64,000 nucleotides of DNA from CAVSUR01 sp963731285 (GCA_963731285.1 CAVSUR010000011.1:248001-312000); one strand, 5' to 3'; numbered from the stretch's first letter, positions 25,278 to 35,030 are shown. Notes: generated by a model not told the origin, from the sequence alone. Numbers and translations: made by a program.

Positions 25278-26637
25278 CGAGATTCTCCCCGGCCGCCTCC
25301 GGGCGTGGTCCGCTCGACGCAGAGCAGGGTGATGTCGTCCTCTTGCTCGTAGCCGGCGCCGGTGAAACTCGCGAGCTCGGCCAGGCACAGCTCGATCAGT
25401 GCCTGGCCGCCGGCCCCGAGCCGGCCAGTGCGGCAACGCGGTGGAAGCCGAACATCTCCTGGCTGGCGGAGTGCGCCTCGGACAGGCCGTCGCTGTGCAG
25501 CAGCGCGCAGTCGCCGGGCCGGAAGGCGAAGGTCCGCTCCTGGTAGGCCGAGCCGGGCATCAGGCCGAGTGGCATGCCCTTGGCGCGCAGCTCGGTCACG
25601 CCGCCAGCCGTGCGCACGTAGGGCAGGTCGTGCCCGGCGTTGGCGAACGTCACCTCGCCTCCTGCGGGAGGCAGCACGAGGGCCAGGCAGGTGACGAACA
25701 TCTGCGCCGGCGTGTCCGTGTACAGCAGGTCGTTCACGTGGGCGAGCACAGCGCCCGGGCTGGTCAGCCGCGGGGCGGCCGCCCGCAGCAGCGCGTGCGC
25801 GCTGGCCATGACCAGCGCCGCGGGGACGCCCTTGCCGGTAACGTCGCCGACAACAACCATGACCCGCCCGCCCGGCAGCGGAATGAAGTCGTAGAAGTCT
25901 CCGCCAACCGTCAGTGCCGGGCGGTAGAACGCGGCTATCTGCCAGCCGGGCAGCTCGGGCTGTGACTGGGGCAGGAACTGCTGCTGGATGAGCTGGGCCA
26001 CCTTCAGCTGCTGGTCGATCCGCTCCTGCCGCCGGGCCCGCGCCTGCTGGTCGCGGACCAGCTGGCCGACCCGGATCGCGGGAGCCGCATGCCCGGCCAG
26101 CGCGGCCAGCAGCCGCCGGTCGTCTGTGGTGTAGTCCCGCTCTGACAGCCTCGGCCCCAGGCTGAGCACGCCGATCGGGGCGCCGGCCCAGATCAGCGGG
26201 ACGACCAGCACCGCACCGGTCTCTTTGAGCGCCCGCAGGGCGCGTGAGTCAAGATCCAGGCCGCGGATGTCGACCGGGCCGGCCGCCGCCGCCAGGTAGC
26301 GGGCCAGCGGGTCGTCGGCGGCCAGGTCGATTCCCGGCGTCAGGACGGTCCCGGCCGGCAGCGGCGGCCGGGACGCCCCGGGCTGCGGGTCGGCCTGGAC
26401 TTGCGGCAGCCGGCGCCGCAGCCAGCCGCGCCCCCGGCGGCGCGGGCCCCGCGGGCCGCCCGGATGCGGGCTGACGGCAGCATCGCCGGCTGCCGCGCCC
26501 GGCAGGGCGGGCTGGCCGTCAGCTACCGGGCCGGCGGCCGTGGCGGCGGTCCCCCGGCCTGCTCCCTGCGCGGTCGGCCCTGCAGTGTTCACCCCTGCCG
26601 CATCCCGCTCCCCCGGTGCCGGTCCTGCTACCGGCAC
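25274..26637 (-). CDS. GAF + SpoIIE-type PP2C serine phosphatase (3' frameshift)
   Basis: A regulatory phosphatase that dephosphorylates STAS proteins. A Pro/Ala-rich leader is followed by a GAF-like domain (VLVVPLIWAGAPIGVLSLG), a coiled-coil linker (RQERIDQQLKVAQLIQQQFL) and a SpoIIE domain (LTVGGDFYDFIPLPGGRVMV; VGDVTGKGVPAALVMASAHA; ALLHSDGLSEAHS). The open frame ends early at 25396. Changing frame near 25411-25417 (a G run, one base missing) restores the metal-binding EQEDDITLLCVER end and a stop overlapping the next gene. That restoration argues for a sequence error. GTG 26637 start; GTG 26592 also possible. First gene of the partner-switching operon. Confidence 0.88.
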
Positions 26638-26730
26638 ACCTGCTGACCTTGCGAATCCCGTGCTGCGGAATCGTCAGGCGCTAGCGTACCCCGCTGGCCG
26701 CCACGGCTGACTGTGCTGGCGCTCGCAGAC

Positions 26731-28239
26731 TCAGCTCTGGCCGCCGGACAGCTTCTCGCGCAGGGCCGCGAGCGCCTCGTCCGAGGCCAGCGTACCGGTC
26801 GCCTCCTCGCTTCGGCGCGAGGAAGGCGAGGCCGGGGGCGTGGTGGTGGTGGAGGAGGTGGCGGCGGCGGCCGCGTCGCTGGCCGCCTCGTCCGCGGTGC
26901 CGGACTTGGACCGGGCGTCAGCGACCTGCTGGTGGTGCGCCTCGTACCGGGACCGGGCCTCGGCGTACTGGCGCTCCCACTCCTCGCGCTGGGTGTCGAA
27001 GCCCTCCAGCCACTCGCCGGACTCGGAGTCGAAGCCCTCGGGGTAGATGTAATTGCCCTGGTCGTCGTAGGTGGCCGGCATGCCGTACAGGGTCGGGTCG
27101 AAGTCCTCGCCGAGCGCCTCGCCGATAGTGCCCTCATTGGCCTGCTTGAGCGACAGGCTGATCCGGCGCCGGTCCAGGTCGATGTCGATGATCTTGACAA
27201 AGATCTCGTCGCCGACCTGCACGACCTGCTCGGGGATCTCCACGTGCCGGTCCGCCAGCTCGGAGATGTGCACCAGGCCCTCGATGCCCTCCTCGACCCG
27301 CACGAACGCGCCGAACGGCACCAGCTTGGTGACCCGGCCGGGCACGACCTGCCCGATCTGGTGCATCCGGGCGAACTGCTGCCACGGGTCTTCCTGGGTC
27401 GACTTCAGCGATAGCGAGACCCGCTCGCGGTCCATGTCGACGTCCAGCACCTCGACCGTGACCTCCTGGCCGACCTCGACCACCTCGCCGGGGTGGTCGA
27501 TGTGCTTCCAGGACAGCTCGGACACGTGCACCAGGCCGTCCACGCCGCCCAGGTCGACGAACGCGCCGAAGTTGACGATCGAGGACACGACGCCCTTGCG
27601 GATCTGGCCCTTCTGCAGCGTGTTGAGGAAGTTCTGGCGGACCTCGGACTGGGTCTGCTCCAGCCAGGCCCGGCGGGACAGCACCACGTTGTTGCGGTTC
27701 TTGTCCAGCTCGATGATCTTGGCCTCGATCTCCTTGCCCACGTACGGCTGCAGATCGCGGACCCGGCGCATTTCCACCAGCGACGCGGGCAGGAAGCCGC
27801 GCAGCCCGATGTCCAGGATCAGGCCGCCCTTCACCACCTCGATCACCGTGCCGGTGACCACGCCGTCCTCGTCCTTGATCTTCTCGATCGTGCCCCAGGC
27901 GCGCTCGTACTGGGCGCGCTTCTTGGACAGGATCAGCCGGCCCTCCTTGTCCTCCTTCTGCAGGACCAGGGCCTCGATGTGCTCGCCGCTCTTGACCACG
28001 TCATGCGGGTCGACGTCATGCTTGATCGACAGCTCGCGGGACGGGATGACGCCTTCGGTCTTATAGCCGATGTCGAGCAGGACCTCGTCCCGGTCGACCT
28101 TGACGACGGTTCCCTCAACGATGTCGCCGTCGTTGAAATACTTGATGGTCTCGTCGATCGCGGCGAGGAAGGCCTCCTCGGAACCGATGTCGTTGACCGC
28201 TACTTTGGGGGTCGAGGTGGCCTCGGTGCTGCTCGTCAT
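26731..28239 (-). CDS. rpsA: 30S ribosomal protein S1
   Basis: A 502-aa RNA-binding protein with four S1 motifs (starting near DGDIVEGTVVKVDRDEVLLD; DGVVTGTVIEVVKGGLILDI; KGQIRKGVVSSIVNFGAFVD; GQVVPGRVTKLVPFGAFVRV) and an acidic/Ser-Thr-rich tail, as in other actinobacteria. ATG 28239 (MTSSTEATSTPKVAVNDIGS) is the family start; the in-frame GTG/ATG at 28266 is rejected. A promoter-like TTGACC-17-TATCCT lies about 190 bp upstream, so the mRNA has a long leader, compatible with S1 autoregulation. polA precedes it as in mycobacteria. Confidence 0.97.
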   Translation of the reverse strand: MTSSTEATSTPKVAVNDIGSEEAFLAAIDETIKYFNDGDIVEGTVVKVDRDEVLLDIGYKTEGVIPSRELSIKHDVDPHDVVKSGEHIEALVLQKEDKEGRLILSKKRAQYERAWGTIEKIKDEDGVVTGTVIEVVKGGLILDIGLRGFLPASLVEMRRVRDLQPYVGKEIEAKIIELDKNRNNVVLSRRAWLEQTQSEVRQNFLNTLQKGQIRKGVVSSIVNFGAFVDLGGVDGLVHVSELSWKHIDHPGEVVEVGQEVTVEVLDVDMDRERVSLSLKSTQEDPWQQFARMHQIGQVVPGRVTKLVPFGAFVRVEEGIEGLVHISELADRHVEIPEQVVQVGDEIFVKIIDIDLDRRRISLSLKQANEGTIGEALGEDFDPTLYGMPATYDDQGNYIYPEGFDSESGEWLEGFDTQREEWERQYAEARSRYEAHHQQVADARSKSGTADEAASDAAAAATSSTTTTPPASPSSRRSEEATGTLASDEALAALREKLSGGQS

Positions 28240-28426
28240 GTGTTGGTGGGCTCCGGATACGGACATGGCTGCGGGTGGGTTGACACGCGCCGAGTTCAGG
28301 TGAATCCGCCACGAGCGGCCAGAAATCTGGACTTGCCTGGCCAGTAAACCGGCCGCGGCCGGCCGTTAGACGGCCCGCGGGCTGCCTGACCATGGCGGAC
28401 TGCAGAAATAACACAGCGCAGCGATC

Positions 28427-28455
28427 AGGATATGAGAGCCCGGCCACCCGGTCAA
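28427..28455 (-). promoter_or_regulatory. Probable rpsA promoter
   Basis: On the minus strand TTGACC (28455-28450) and TATCCT (28432-28427) are separated by exactly 17 nt, close to the consensus for the primary actinobacterial sigma factor. The predicted start near 28420 leaves a leader of about 180 nt before the rpsA ATG. Confidence 0.65.
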
Positions 28456-28549
28456 TCCGGAGCTGTTATTACCCATGCCAGCGCAGCCACCACCCGGCCG
28501 CACCGTCCGCGCACCAGGCCGCCTGCGCACCGCCCGGCGGCATGGCCGC

Positions 28550-28568
28550 GGCGGCCGTCACGGCCGCC
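28550..28568 (-). terminator. Candidate hairpin terminator after polA
   Basis: GGCGGCCG-TCA-CGGCCGCC forms a perfect 8-bp stem with a 3-nt loop, 11 bp after the polA stop. It lacks a U-tract, which is common for actinobacterial terminators. Confidence 0.45.
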
Positions 28569-28579
28569 CGGCGGCGGGC

Positions 28580-31422
28580 TCAGTGACCGGCGTCCTGCCA
28601 GCTGCGGCCGGTGCCCATGGACACCTCGAGCGGCACGGTCAGCTCGTACGCGAGGCACATCTGGCCGCGGACCAGGCCGCGCAGCTCATCAAGCTCGCCG
28701 GGCGCCACCTCGAACAGCAGCTCGTCGTGCACCTGCAGCAGCATCCGCGAGCGCAGCTCGCGGCGGGCGATCTCGGCGTGCACGTTCAGCATCGCCACCT
28801 TGATGATGTCGGCCGCCGAGCCCTGGATCGGCGCGTTCAGCGCCATTCGCTCAGCCATCTCACGGCGCTGCCGGTTGTCGGAGGTCAGGTCGGGCAGGTA
28901 CCGGCGGCGGCCCATGATCGTCTGGGTGTAGCCATCCTTGCGGGCCTGCGCGACGATGTCGTTGCAGATAGTCGCGCACCCCGCCGAACTGGCTGGAAGT
29001 ACTCATCCATGAACGCGCGCGCCTCGTCGGCCGACACGTGCAGCTGCTGGGACAGCCCGTAGACCGACAGCCCGTAGGCCAGGCCGTAGTTCATCGCCTT
29101 GATCTTGCTGCGCAGGTCGCCGGTGACCGCCTGCGGCGCCACGCCGAACACCCGGGACGCGGTCTCGGCGTGGAAGTCGTGCCCGGAGCTGAACGCCGCA
29201 AGCCAGCGCCTCGTCACCGGACAGGTGCGGCCATGATCCGCAGCTCGATCTGGCTGTAGTCGGCGGTCAGCAGGCACTCGTAGCCCTCGCCGACGATGAA
29301 GCCGCGACGGATACGGCGGCCCTCTTCGGTCCTGATCGGGATGTTCTGCAGGTTCGGGTCGGTCGAGGACAGCCGCCCGGTCGCGGCGATCATCTGGTTG
29401 TAGGTGGTGTGGATCCGGCCGTCGGCGCCGGCCATCGGGATCAGCGAGTCCACGATGCTCTTGAGCTTGGCCACGTCCCGGTGCCGCAGCAAGTGCACGA
29501 GCACCGGGTGCTCGGTCTGCGCCAGCAGGCTGGTGAGCGCCTCGGAGTCGGTGGTGTAGCCGGTCTTGATCCGCTTGGTCTTCGGCAGGCCCAGCTCGGT
29601 GAACAGGACCTCCTGCAGCTGCTTGGGCGAGCCGAGGTTGAACTCGTGCCCGGTGGCCGCGAACGCACCCTGCTCGGCCGCCTTGACCTCGCCGCCGAGG
29701 CTGGCCGACATGTCAGCGAAGTGCTCGACGTCAGCGGCGATCCCGGCGTGCTCCATCTGCGCCAGCACGCTGACCAGCGGCAGCTCGACGGTGACGAGCA
29801 GCCCGGTAGCGCCGCGGCTGGCCAGGTCGGCGTCCAGCGCGTCGGCGAGCTGGGCGGTCGCGGCGGCGCGCTGGGCCAGCGCCCTCGGCCTCGTCGGCGT
29901 CGGTCAGCTCCAGGGCCAGCTGACCGCTGGCCGGGCCCGCCACGGTCAGCTCCCGGCCGAGGTAGCGCAGCGACAGGTCGGTCAGGTCGAAGGACCGCTG
30001 GCCGGGCAGCGCCAGGTAGGCAGCCAGCGCCGTGTCGCTGGTCAGCCCGAGCAGCTCCAGGCCGCGGGAGGCGAGGGCGTGCATCGGGCCCTTTGCGTCG
30101 TGCATGGCCTTGGCCGCGGCCGGGTCGGCCAGCCAGGCGGCCAGCGCCTGCTCGTCCGGCTCGGTCAGGGCGACAGGGTCGATGAAAGCGGCGGCCCCGT
30201 CGGCGGTGGCCACCGCGATCCCGGTCGCGTCGCCGGTGCCCCGGCCCCAGGTACCGCTGACGGCAATCCCGGCCCGGCTCGCCTTGGCGTCCGGGGCGGC
30301 GGCCTGCCCCGGCTGCGCCTGTTCCGGCTGTGCCTGTTCCGGCTGTGCCTGTCCTGGCTGTGCCTGTTCTGGACGGGCGTGCGCCGCCAGCCAGGACGCC
30401 ACCGCACCAGAGCCCAGTCGGGTCAGGTCGAGGTCGAAGCCCTGCACCGTGGCCGCCGCGGCGCCGCCCGCGCTGACCGGAGCGGCGATGCCGTTCGGCA
30501 GCGTGCTGTAGAGGCGGTCGCGCAGCACCCGGAACTGCAGCGTGTCGAACAGCTGGTGGATCTGCTCGCGGTCCCACGGCGCCGGCCGCAGGTCGTCCAG
30601 CGCGGTTTCGACCGGGACGTCGCGGGCCAGTTCGGTCAGCTGGCGGTTGCGCAGCACGTCGGCCAGGTGCTCGCGCAAGTTATCCCCGGCCCGGCCCTTC
30701 ACCTCGTCGACCCGGTCGGCAAGCGCGGCCAGCGAGGCGAACTCCGTCACCCACCTGGCCGCAGTCTTCTCGCCGACGCCGGGGATGGACGGCAGGTTGT
30801 CGCTCGGGTCGCCGCGCAGCGCGGCGAAATCGGGGTACTGCGCGGGCGTCAGCCCGTATTTCTCGATGACCGCGGCCGGGGTGAACCGGGTCATGTCACT
30901 GATCCCGCGCCGGGTCATCAGCACGGTCACGTCGTCGTCAACCAGCTGCAGCGCGTCCCGGTCGCCGGTCACGATCAGCACGCTCATGCCGTCGGCCTCG
31001 GCCCGGGTCGCCAGCGTGGCGATGATGTCGTCCGCCTCGTACCCGGCCTTGGACAGCCGGGTGATGCCGAGCGCATCCAGCACTTCGAAGATCAGGCTGA
31101 GCTGGCCGCGGAAGTCGGCCGGGGTCTCCCGGCGATTGGCCTTGTACTCGACCCACTGCTCGTGCCGGAAGGTCGGCTCGCTGCGGTCAAAGGCCACCGC
31201 GACGTGCGTGGGCTGCTCGTCGCGCAGCACGTTGATGAGCATCGCGGTGAAGCCGTAGACCGCGTTGGTGGGCTGCCCCGTGGTGGTGGCGAAGTTCTCC
31301 GCGGGCAGCGCGAAGAAGGCACGGTAGGCCAGCGAGTGCCCGTCGAGCAGCAGCAGCCGCCCGCCGTGCCCGCCCGCGGCCGCAGCGGGCTCGGACGGCT
31401 TGGACGGTACTTGCGAAGTCAC
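28580..31422 (-). CDS. polA: DNA polymerase I (five apparent frameshifts)
   Basis: About 945 aa once corrected. The N-terminal 5'-nuclease domain is intact (LLLLDGHSLAYRAFFALPAE; YEADDIIATLA; IVTGDRDALQLV; LRGDPSDNLPSIPGVGEKTA). A 3'-5' exonuclease-like domain without its acidic residues and the polymerase domain follow (RLSSTDPNLQNIPIRTEEGR; LTADYSQIELRIMA; NAPIQGSAADIIKVAM; LLQVHDELLFEV). The frame slips near 29882-29886, 29226-29232, 29203-29206, 28990-28998 and 28963-28968. Removing one base at each restores family sequence, and the total length then becomes divisible by three. Five hits in a normally essential repair/replication enzyme point to sequencing error. ATG 31422 start. A 15-bp repeat lies in the interdomain linker. 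Confidence 0.9.
30302..30376. repeat. Five 15-bp tandem repeats inside polA
   Basis: Units of the form GCCTGTTCCGGCTGT repeat five times with minor differences. On the coding strand they encode EQAQP/GQAQP pentapeptides in the linker between the 5'-nuclease and the exonuclease-like domain, keeping the frame. Confidence 0.85.
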
Positions 31423-31582
31423 CCACGAAGTCTAGTGCGCGCCGGTGACAGCGGCGGGCTTCCGCCGGACCGCGCTACTACGCCCTAGCTGGGCAACCGG
31501 GCCGGACGGGCGCCTTCTAAGCTGCTTAGGCACATCCCGCGCCCGCACCAAGGCGCACCGCACCAAGCCCGAGGAGGCCCCG

Positions 31583-32047
31583 GTGGCAGACGACCGGACC
31601 GCGCTGAGCCGGGACCAGCTGGTCCGGCAGGTCTTCGAGGCGCCCCCGGACACGCTTCCGGCCCGGATGGGCATCTCGATCGTGGAAGCGTCAGCCGAGC
31701 GGGTGATCGGGACGATGCCGGTCAGCGGCAACACCCAGCCTTACGGGCTGATGCACGGCGGCGCCTCGTGCGTGCTAGCCGAGACTCTGGGCTCGCTTGG
31801 CTCCGCGCTGCACGCCGGTCCCGAGCGGGTCACCGTCGGCATCGAGATCAGCGCCACTCATCACCGGGGCGTGCGCTCCGGCCAGGTCACCGGCATCGCC
31901 ACCCGGCTGCACGGCGGCCGCACGATGACCACCTACGAGATCGTCATCACCGACGACCAGGACCGCCGCGTCTGCACCTCCCGGCTGACCTGCCTGCTGC
32001 GCGACGCCGTGCCGGGCAGTGCCGGCGACGGCCAGCAGCCGGGCTGA
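31583..32047 (+). CDS. PaaI-family hotdog thioesterase
   Basis: A 154-aa acyl-CoA thioesterase-like protein. The hotdog core reads MGISIVEASAERVIGTMPV, then QPYGLMHGGASCVLAETLGS (the HGG catalytic turn) and VGIEISATHHRGVRSGQVTG. GTG 31583 has GAGGAGG 5 nt upstream; longer starts to 31445 lack one. It is divergent from polA, an arrangement seen in other actinobacteria, and may hydrolyse aromatic or aliphatic acyl-CoAs. Confidence 0.92.
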   Translation: MADDRTALSRDQLVRQVFEAPPDTLPARMGISIVEASAERVIGTMPVSGNTQPYGLMHGGASCVLAETLGSLGSALHAGPERVTVGIEISATHHRGVRSGQVTGIATRLHGGRTMTTYEIVITDDQDRRVCTSRLTCLLRDAVPGSAGDGQQPG

Positions 32048-32329
32048 CTGCAGGCCGGCCGGGCGGCGGTGCAGCGGCCGGCGGCCTGGCCAGCCGGGGG
32101 CCGGGAGGCAAATCCCGGCCCTGGGAAGGCCGGCATGGCACCAAAAGGTACCTCGGGCTCTAGCCGCCACCGCACAGTCGCGGGCGCCCGCAGGGGGGCG
32201 GGCACCGGGCGGGGCCCGGGGGCAGGCTGTGCTCGGCCGCCCTGCCTGCGCTGAAGCAGGTGACCGCGAGATCGCGCCCGCAGGTGACCGCGAGAGATCG
32301 CGCCCGCAGGCCGTCCGCCCGGCCCGGAA
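32048..32329. other. Intergenic region with a palindromic direct repeat
   Basis: No coding sequence is supported. The only structure seen is the repeat pair at 32256-32305; the remainder is GC-rich, with short GGGGGCGGGCACCGGG-like runs. Confidence 0.5.
32256..32305. repeat. Two ~25-bp direct repeats each containing a CGCGA..TCGCG palindrome
   Basis: GCAGGTGACCGCGAGATCGCGCCC-type units occur at 32256-32279 and 32280-32305; the second has an extra GA. Each includes inverted arms CGCGA/TCGCG separated by 2 or 4 nt. Confidence 0.7.
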
Positions 32330-32518
32330 TCAGCCCCAGGTGCTGATCTTCATATCGTCGGGATACGCGGTGTACTCCCCGCCCTCCAGCCCGGCCTTGA
32401 GCCCGAGCAGGAAGTATGCCCATTTAGTGCTGCAATGGGCCATGAACTCGACCGGCTCCCGCCAGTCGGGCCTCATACGCCTGCTGCTGAGGCGCGGCGA
32501 TTCCCAGATGTCTGCCAT
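32330..32518 (-). CDS. Small protein of unknown function (62 aa)
   Basis: A 62-aa frame with normal codon bias and a GAGGGAG about 10 nt before the ATG at 32518. It is rich in aromatic residues (MADIWESPRL, DWREPVEFMAHCSTKWAYF, GGEYTAYPDDMKISTWG), unlike random GC-rich frames, which are Arg/Ala/Pro-rich. No membrane segment or known domain is evident. It lies downstream of pdtaR on the same strand. Moderately likely to be real. Confidence 0.5.
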   Translation of the reverse strand: MADIWESPRLSSRRMRPDWREPVEFMAHCSTKWAYFLLGLKAGLEGGEYTAYPDDMKISTWG

Positions 32519-32856
32519 CTGTCTCGCTCCCTCGACTCTTGATCAAGCGGTCCTCGATGTGGCCGCCTCATGGATACGCAGCCGCACGGCTGCTCTTATG
32601 AACCCAAGGCAGGCAGCCAAATAGCTGCATGTCAAGAGGAGACGTTTCTGGCGCTGCGAATCGGGAGCGCGGCGGATTTTGGACGGCTAGGCCCAGATCC
32701 GTCGTCATCATGACGGCCCAGGTCATGGGCGGTGAGCGTGGCAGGCGTCCAGGGCCCGCGACGGGCCGCCGACGTCGGATGGCGAGGCGGGCGGCCAGAG
32801 CTGACGAGCGGAGTCGCTGGCCTCGGTTGGCGAGGCGGGCTCGCAGACGGGCGGGG

Positions 32857-33542
32857 CTAGCGGGCGGGGCCGCCGGCCTCCGGCGGCGAGACGCCCGGCT
32901 GGGGGCCGCCCGCCTGGACCTGGCCGGCCGCGTCGCGGCCTGCTCGCCCGCCTGGCCCGACGGCGGCTCGCCGGCGGCCAGGACTTCCTCGGCGACCGCC
33001 CGCATCGTCATCCGCCGGTCCATCGACGACTTCTGGATGAAACGGAACGCCTGCGCCTCGGTCAGCTGCTGCTCGGCCTGCAGCTTCGCCTTGGCCCGGT
33101 CGAGCAGCTTGCGCACCTCGAGCCGCTCGCGCAGGCTGCCGACCTCTTTCTCCAGCGCGGAGATCTCCTGGAACCGGGTGACCGCGATCTCGATCGCGGG
33201 CACCAGCTCGGCCCGGGTGAACGGCTTGACCAGGAACGCCATCGCGCCCGCGTCGCCTGCGCGCTTGACCAGGTCACGCTGGGAGAACGCGGTGAGGATG
33301 ACCACCGGCGCCAGATGCTGGCTGGTGATCTGGCCGGCGGCCGAGATCCCGTCCAGGACCGGCATCTTGACGTCCATGATCACCAGGTTGGGCCGGAGGT
33401 CCTCGGCCAGCTTCACCGCCGCCGCGCCGTCGCCGGCTTCGCCCGCCACGACGTAGCCCTCTTCCTCCAGCATCTCCTTCAGATCCATGCGGATCAGCGC
33501 CTCGTCCTCGGCGATCACGACGCGCAGGGGGTTCTCGCTCAC
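32857..33542 (-). CDS. pdtaR: ANTAR response regulator PdtaR (probable 3' frameshift)
   Basis: A phosphorylation-dependent RNA-binding antiterminator. The receiver domain carries the acidic pocket (VVIAEDEALIR), phospho-acceptor Asp57 (VIMDVKMP) and Lys106 (FLVKPF). A coiled coil (ISALEKEVGSLRERLE) and an ANTAR domain follow (LLDRAKAKLQAEQQLTEAQA; IQKSSMDRRMTMRAVAEEVL). GTG 33542 is the family start. The unbroken frame continues as an Arg-rich tail to 32568. A shift near 32930-32938 gives the more natural end VSPPEAGGPAR with TAG at 32857. Ordered with polA-rpsA as in mycobacteria (Rv1626). The cognate kinase PdtaS is not in the window. Confidence 0.9.
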
Positions 33543-33613
33543 GAGCCGAAGCGTACCGCGTTTGGCTACACTGGCTACTAGCGCACCGAGCGTCACCTGA
33601 TTTTATGTCTTGA

Positions 33614-33697
33614 GCCGGAATGATGGAATTGGCAGACATGGATGTCTCAAAAGCATCTGTCCGAAAGGACATGCGGGTTCGAATCCCGCTTCCGGCA
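33614..33697 (+). tRNA. tRNA-Leu (anticodon CAA)
   Basis: An 84-nt class II tRNA. The acceptor stem is GCCGGAA/TTCCGGC with discriminator A. The anticodon arm is GATGT-CTCAAAA-GCATC (anticodon CAA, reading UUG). The variable arm is TGTCC-GAAA-GGACA and the T arm is GCGGG-TTCGAAT-CCCGC. The CCA end is not fully encoded (ACCG follows). It lies about 70 bp from the divergent pdtaR start and 97 bp before an insertion sequence. Confidence 0.95.
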
Positions 33698-33794
33698 CCG
33701 GATTTAGAGCCACTATAGCGATCACAAAATAACACTCCCGTCAGTGCTTCCTGCAATAATCAGGCCATGTACAGACAGGATGTCGTAGATCTTA

Positions 33795-34749
33795 GTGAGT
33801 GTTTGGTAAATGGGTTACGGGGGCGGGTGGCGGGCCACGCGCCTGGTCATGATGTCGGTCGTGGCCCGCAAGATCATGGCTTCGTGGCTGGCGGGCAGGC
33901 GTTCGTAGTCGCGGACGGTGCGGCGGTGCTTGCTGATCCAGGCGAAGGTGCGTTCGACCACCCAGCGGCGGGGCAGGACGGCGAAGGTGTGCAGGTCATC
34001 GGGCCTGCGGACGACCTGCAGCGTGATGCGCAGGGCTGTGGCTGAGCCGGGCGGCGTGGTAGCCGGCGTCGGCCCAGGCCAGGCGGACGCGGGCAGGCGC
34101 GATGGAGGTTCCGCAGCAGCGGGCGGGCGGCGTCGCGGTCTTGCACCGAGGCGCCGGTGATGACCGCGTCGAGCAGCAGGCCGGTGGCGTCCACGGCGAT
34201 GTGCCGCTTACGGCCGCTGGCCTTCTTGGCGGCATCCCGGCCCCGGGCGGCCCGGGGCACGGTGCCGGCGGCGCGCACCGGCTGGGAGTCGATGACGGCG
34301 GCGGTGGGCTGGGTGCTGCGCCCGGCGGCGGCGCGGGCGGCGGCGCGTAACCGGGCATGCAGCCGGGCCAGGGTGCCGTCGTCGCGCCAGCGGGCGAAGT
34401 AACCGTACACGGTGGGCCAGGGCGGATAGCCGGCGGGCAGGGAGCGCCACGGGCAGCCGGCCCGGCCCACGTACAAGATCGCGTTCACCACCTGGCGGGG
34501 CGAGTGCACCGGCGGTCGGCCCCGCCCGCCGGGCACCCGTTCGGGCAGGCCGGCGGCGATCGAGCCGCCGCCGCGCGTCGGACAGATCACTGGGATAGCC
34601 GCGGGCCCGGCGCGTAGCCTGGGCACGCGCGGGCCCCAGCTGGTTCTTGATCGTCACACATCGGGATCATGGGGCCCGCGCCCCGGCCACCAGCGGACCG
34701 ACACGCCCGCCCGCACGCGATGCCACTCCGCGAATTATCAAACACTCAC
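33795..34749. mobile_element. IS5-family insertion sequence (955 bp)
   Basis: Terminal inverted repeats start GTGAGTGTTTGGTAA on the left and, read inward from the right, GTGAGTGTTTGATAA (14 of 15 identical). A 3-bp target duplication TTA flanks both ends (33792-33794 and 34750-34752), the TNA-type duplication of several IS5 subgroups. The single transposase gene fills the element on the minus strand. Confidence 0.9.
33815..34657 (-). CDS. IS5-family DDE transposase (three frame breaks)
   Basis: Starts at GTG 34657 (MTIKNQLGPAR), reads GYPSDLSDA, then changes frame to PERVPGGRGRPPVHSPRQVV, ILYVGRAGCPWRSLPAGYPP, TAAVIDSQPV (first Asp) and KASGRKRHIAVDATGLLLDA. A second change leads to RLAWADAGYH (second Asp). 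A third leads to LRITLQVVRRPDDLHTFAVL and RRWVVERTFAWISKHRRTVR (Glu), with stop TAA at 33815. Each step is a one-base gain and the three sum to zero. It is either a dead transposase or another case of the indel errors seen across the window. Confidence 0.85.
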
Positions 34750-35030
34750 TTAGTAAGCAGCTATCTGACCTTGGCATCGCGGACCGTTAAAATGCAGCGA
34801 TCTGCGGTGTTCCCATTGCGTCCATACGGCACTGGCGCCGAGGGAGACGCCGCCGCTCGGCTGTCTCCGGCCGGAGCAGCTATTGCCCGCCTTGTGCAGG
34901 AGCGTCGCTCGACCAGGCCGCATATAGCTACCTGCTTAGCCTGACTTCGCGCGGGCTATTTCACTCCGACGGCTGCCGGATCACCAATACGGTCTGTCGG
35001 GGTGGGCGGCGGCGAGCATCTCGCAGAGCA
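34750..35030. other. Intergenic, locally AT-richer stretch
   Basis: No supported gene. The first ~200 bp are less GC-rich than anything else nearby (runs such as TTAAAATGCAG and CTATTGCCCG) and continue the composition seen left of the IS at 33698-33794. The IS therefore inserted into a pre-existing spacer between tRNA-Leu and lgt. Confidence 0.5.

Larger units (their letters stand above)
28240..28579. other. Intergenic region polA-rpsA
   Basis: No gene is visible. On the minus strand it holds, in order, a hairpin just after polA, a promoter-like pair, and about 180 nt of untranslated rpsA leader with weak pyrimidine/purine patches and a GGAG about 11 nt before the ATG. Confidence 0.7.

Noticed and set aside
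28240..28420. Known riboswitch in the rpsA leader
   Set aside because: No recognisable aptamer core was seen; only a generic leader is supported.
33614..34749. Genomic island integrated at tRNA-Leu
   Set aside because: The tRNA 3' end is not duplicated nearby and only a single IS is present; its own TTA duplications explain the insertion.
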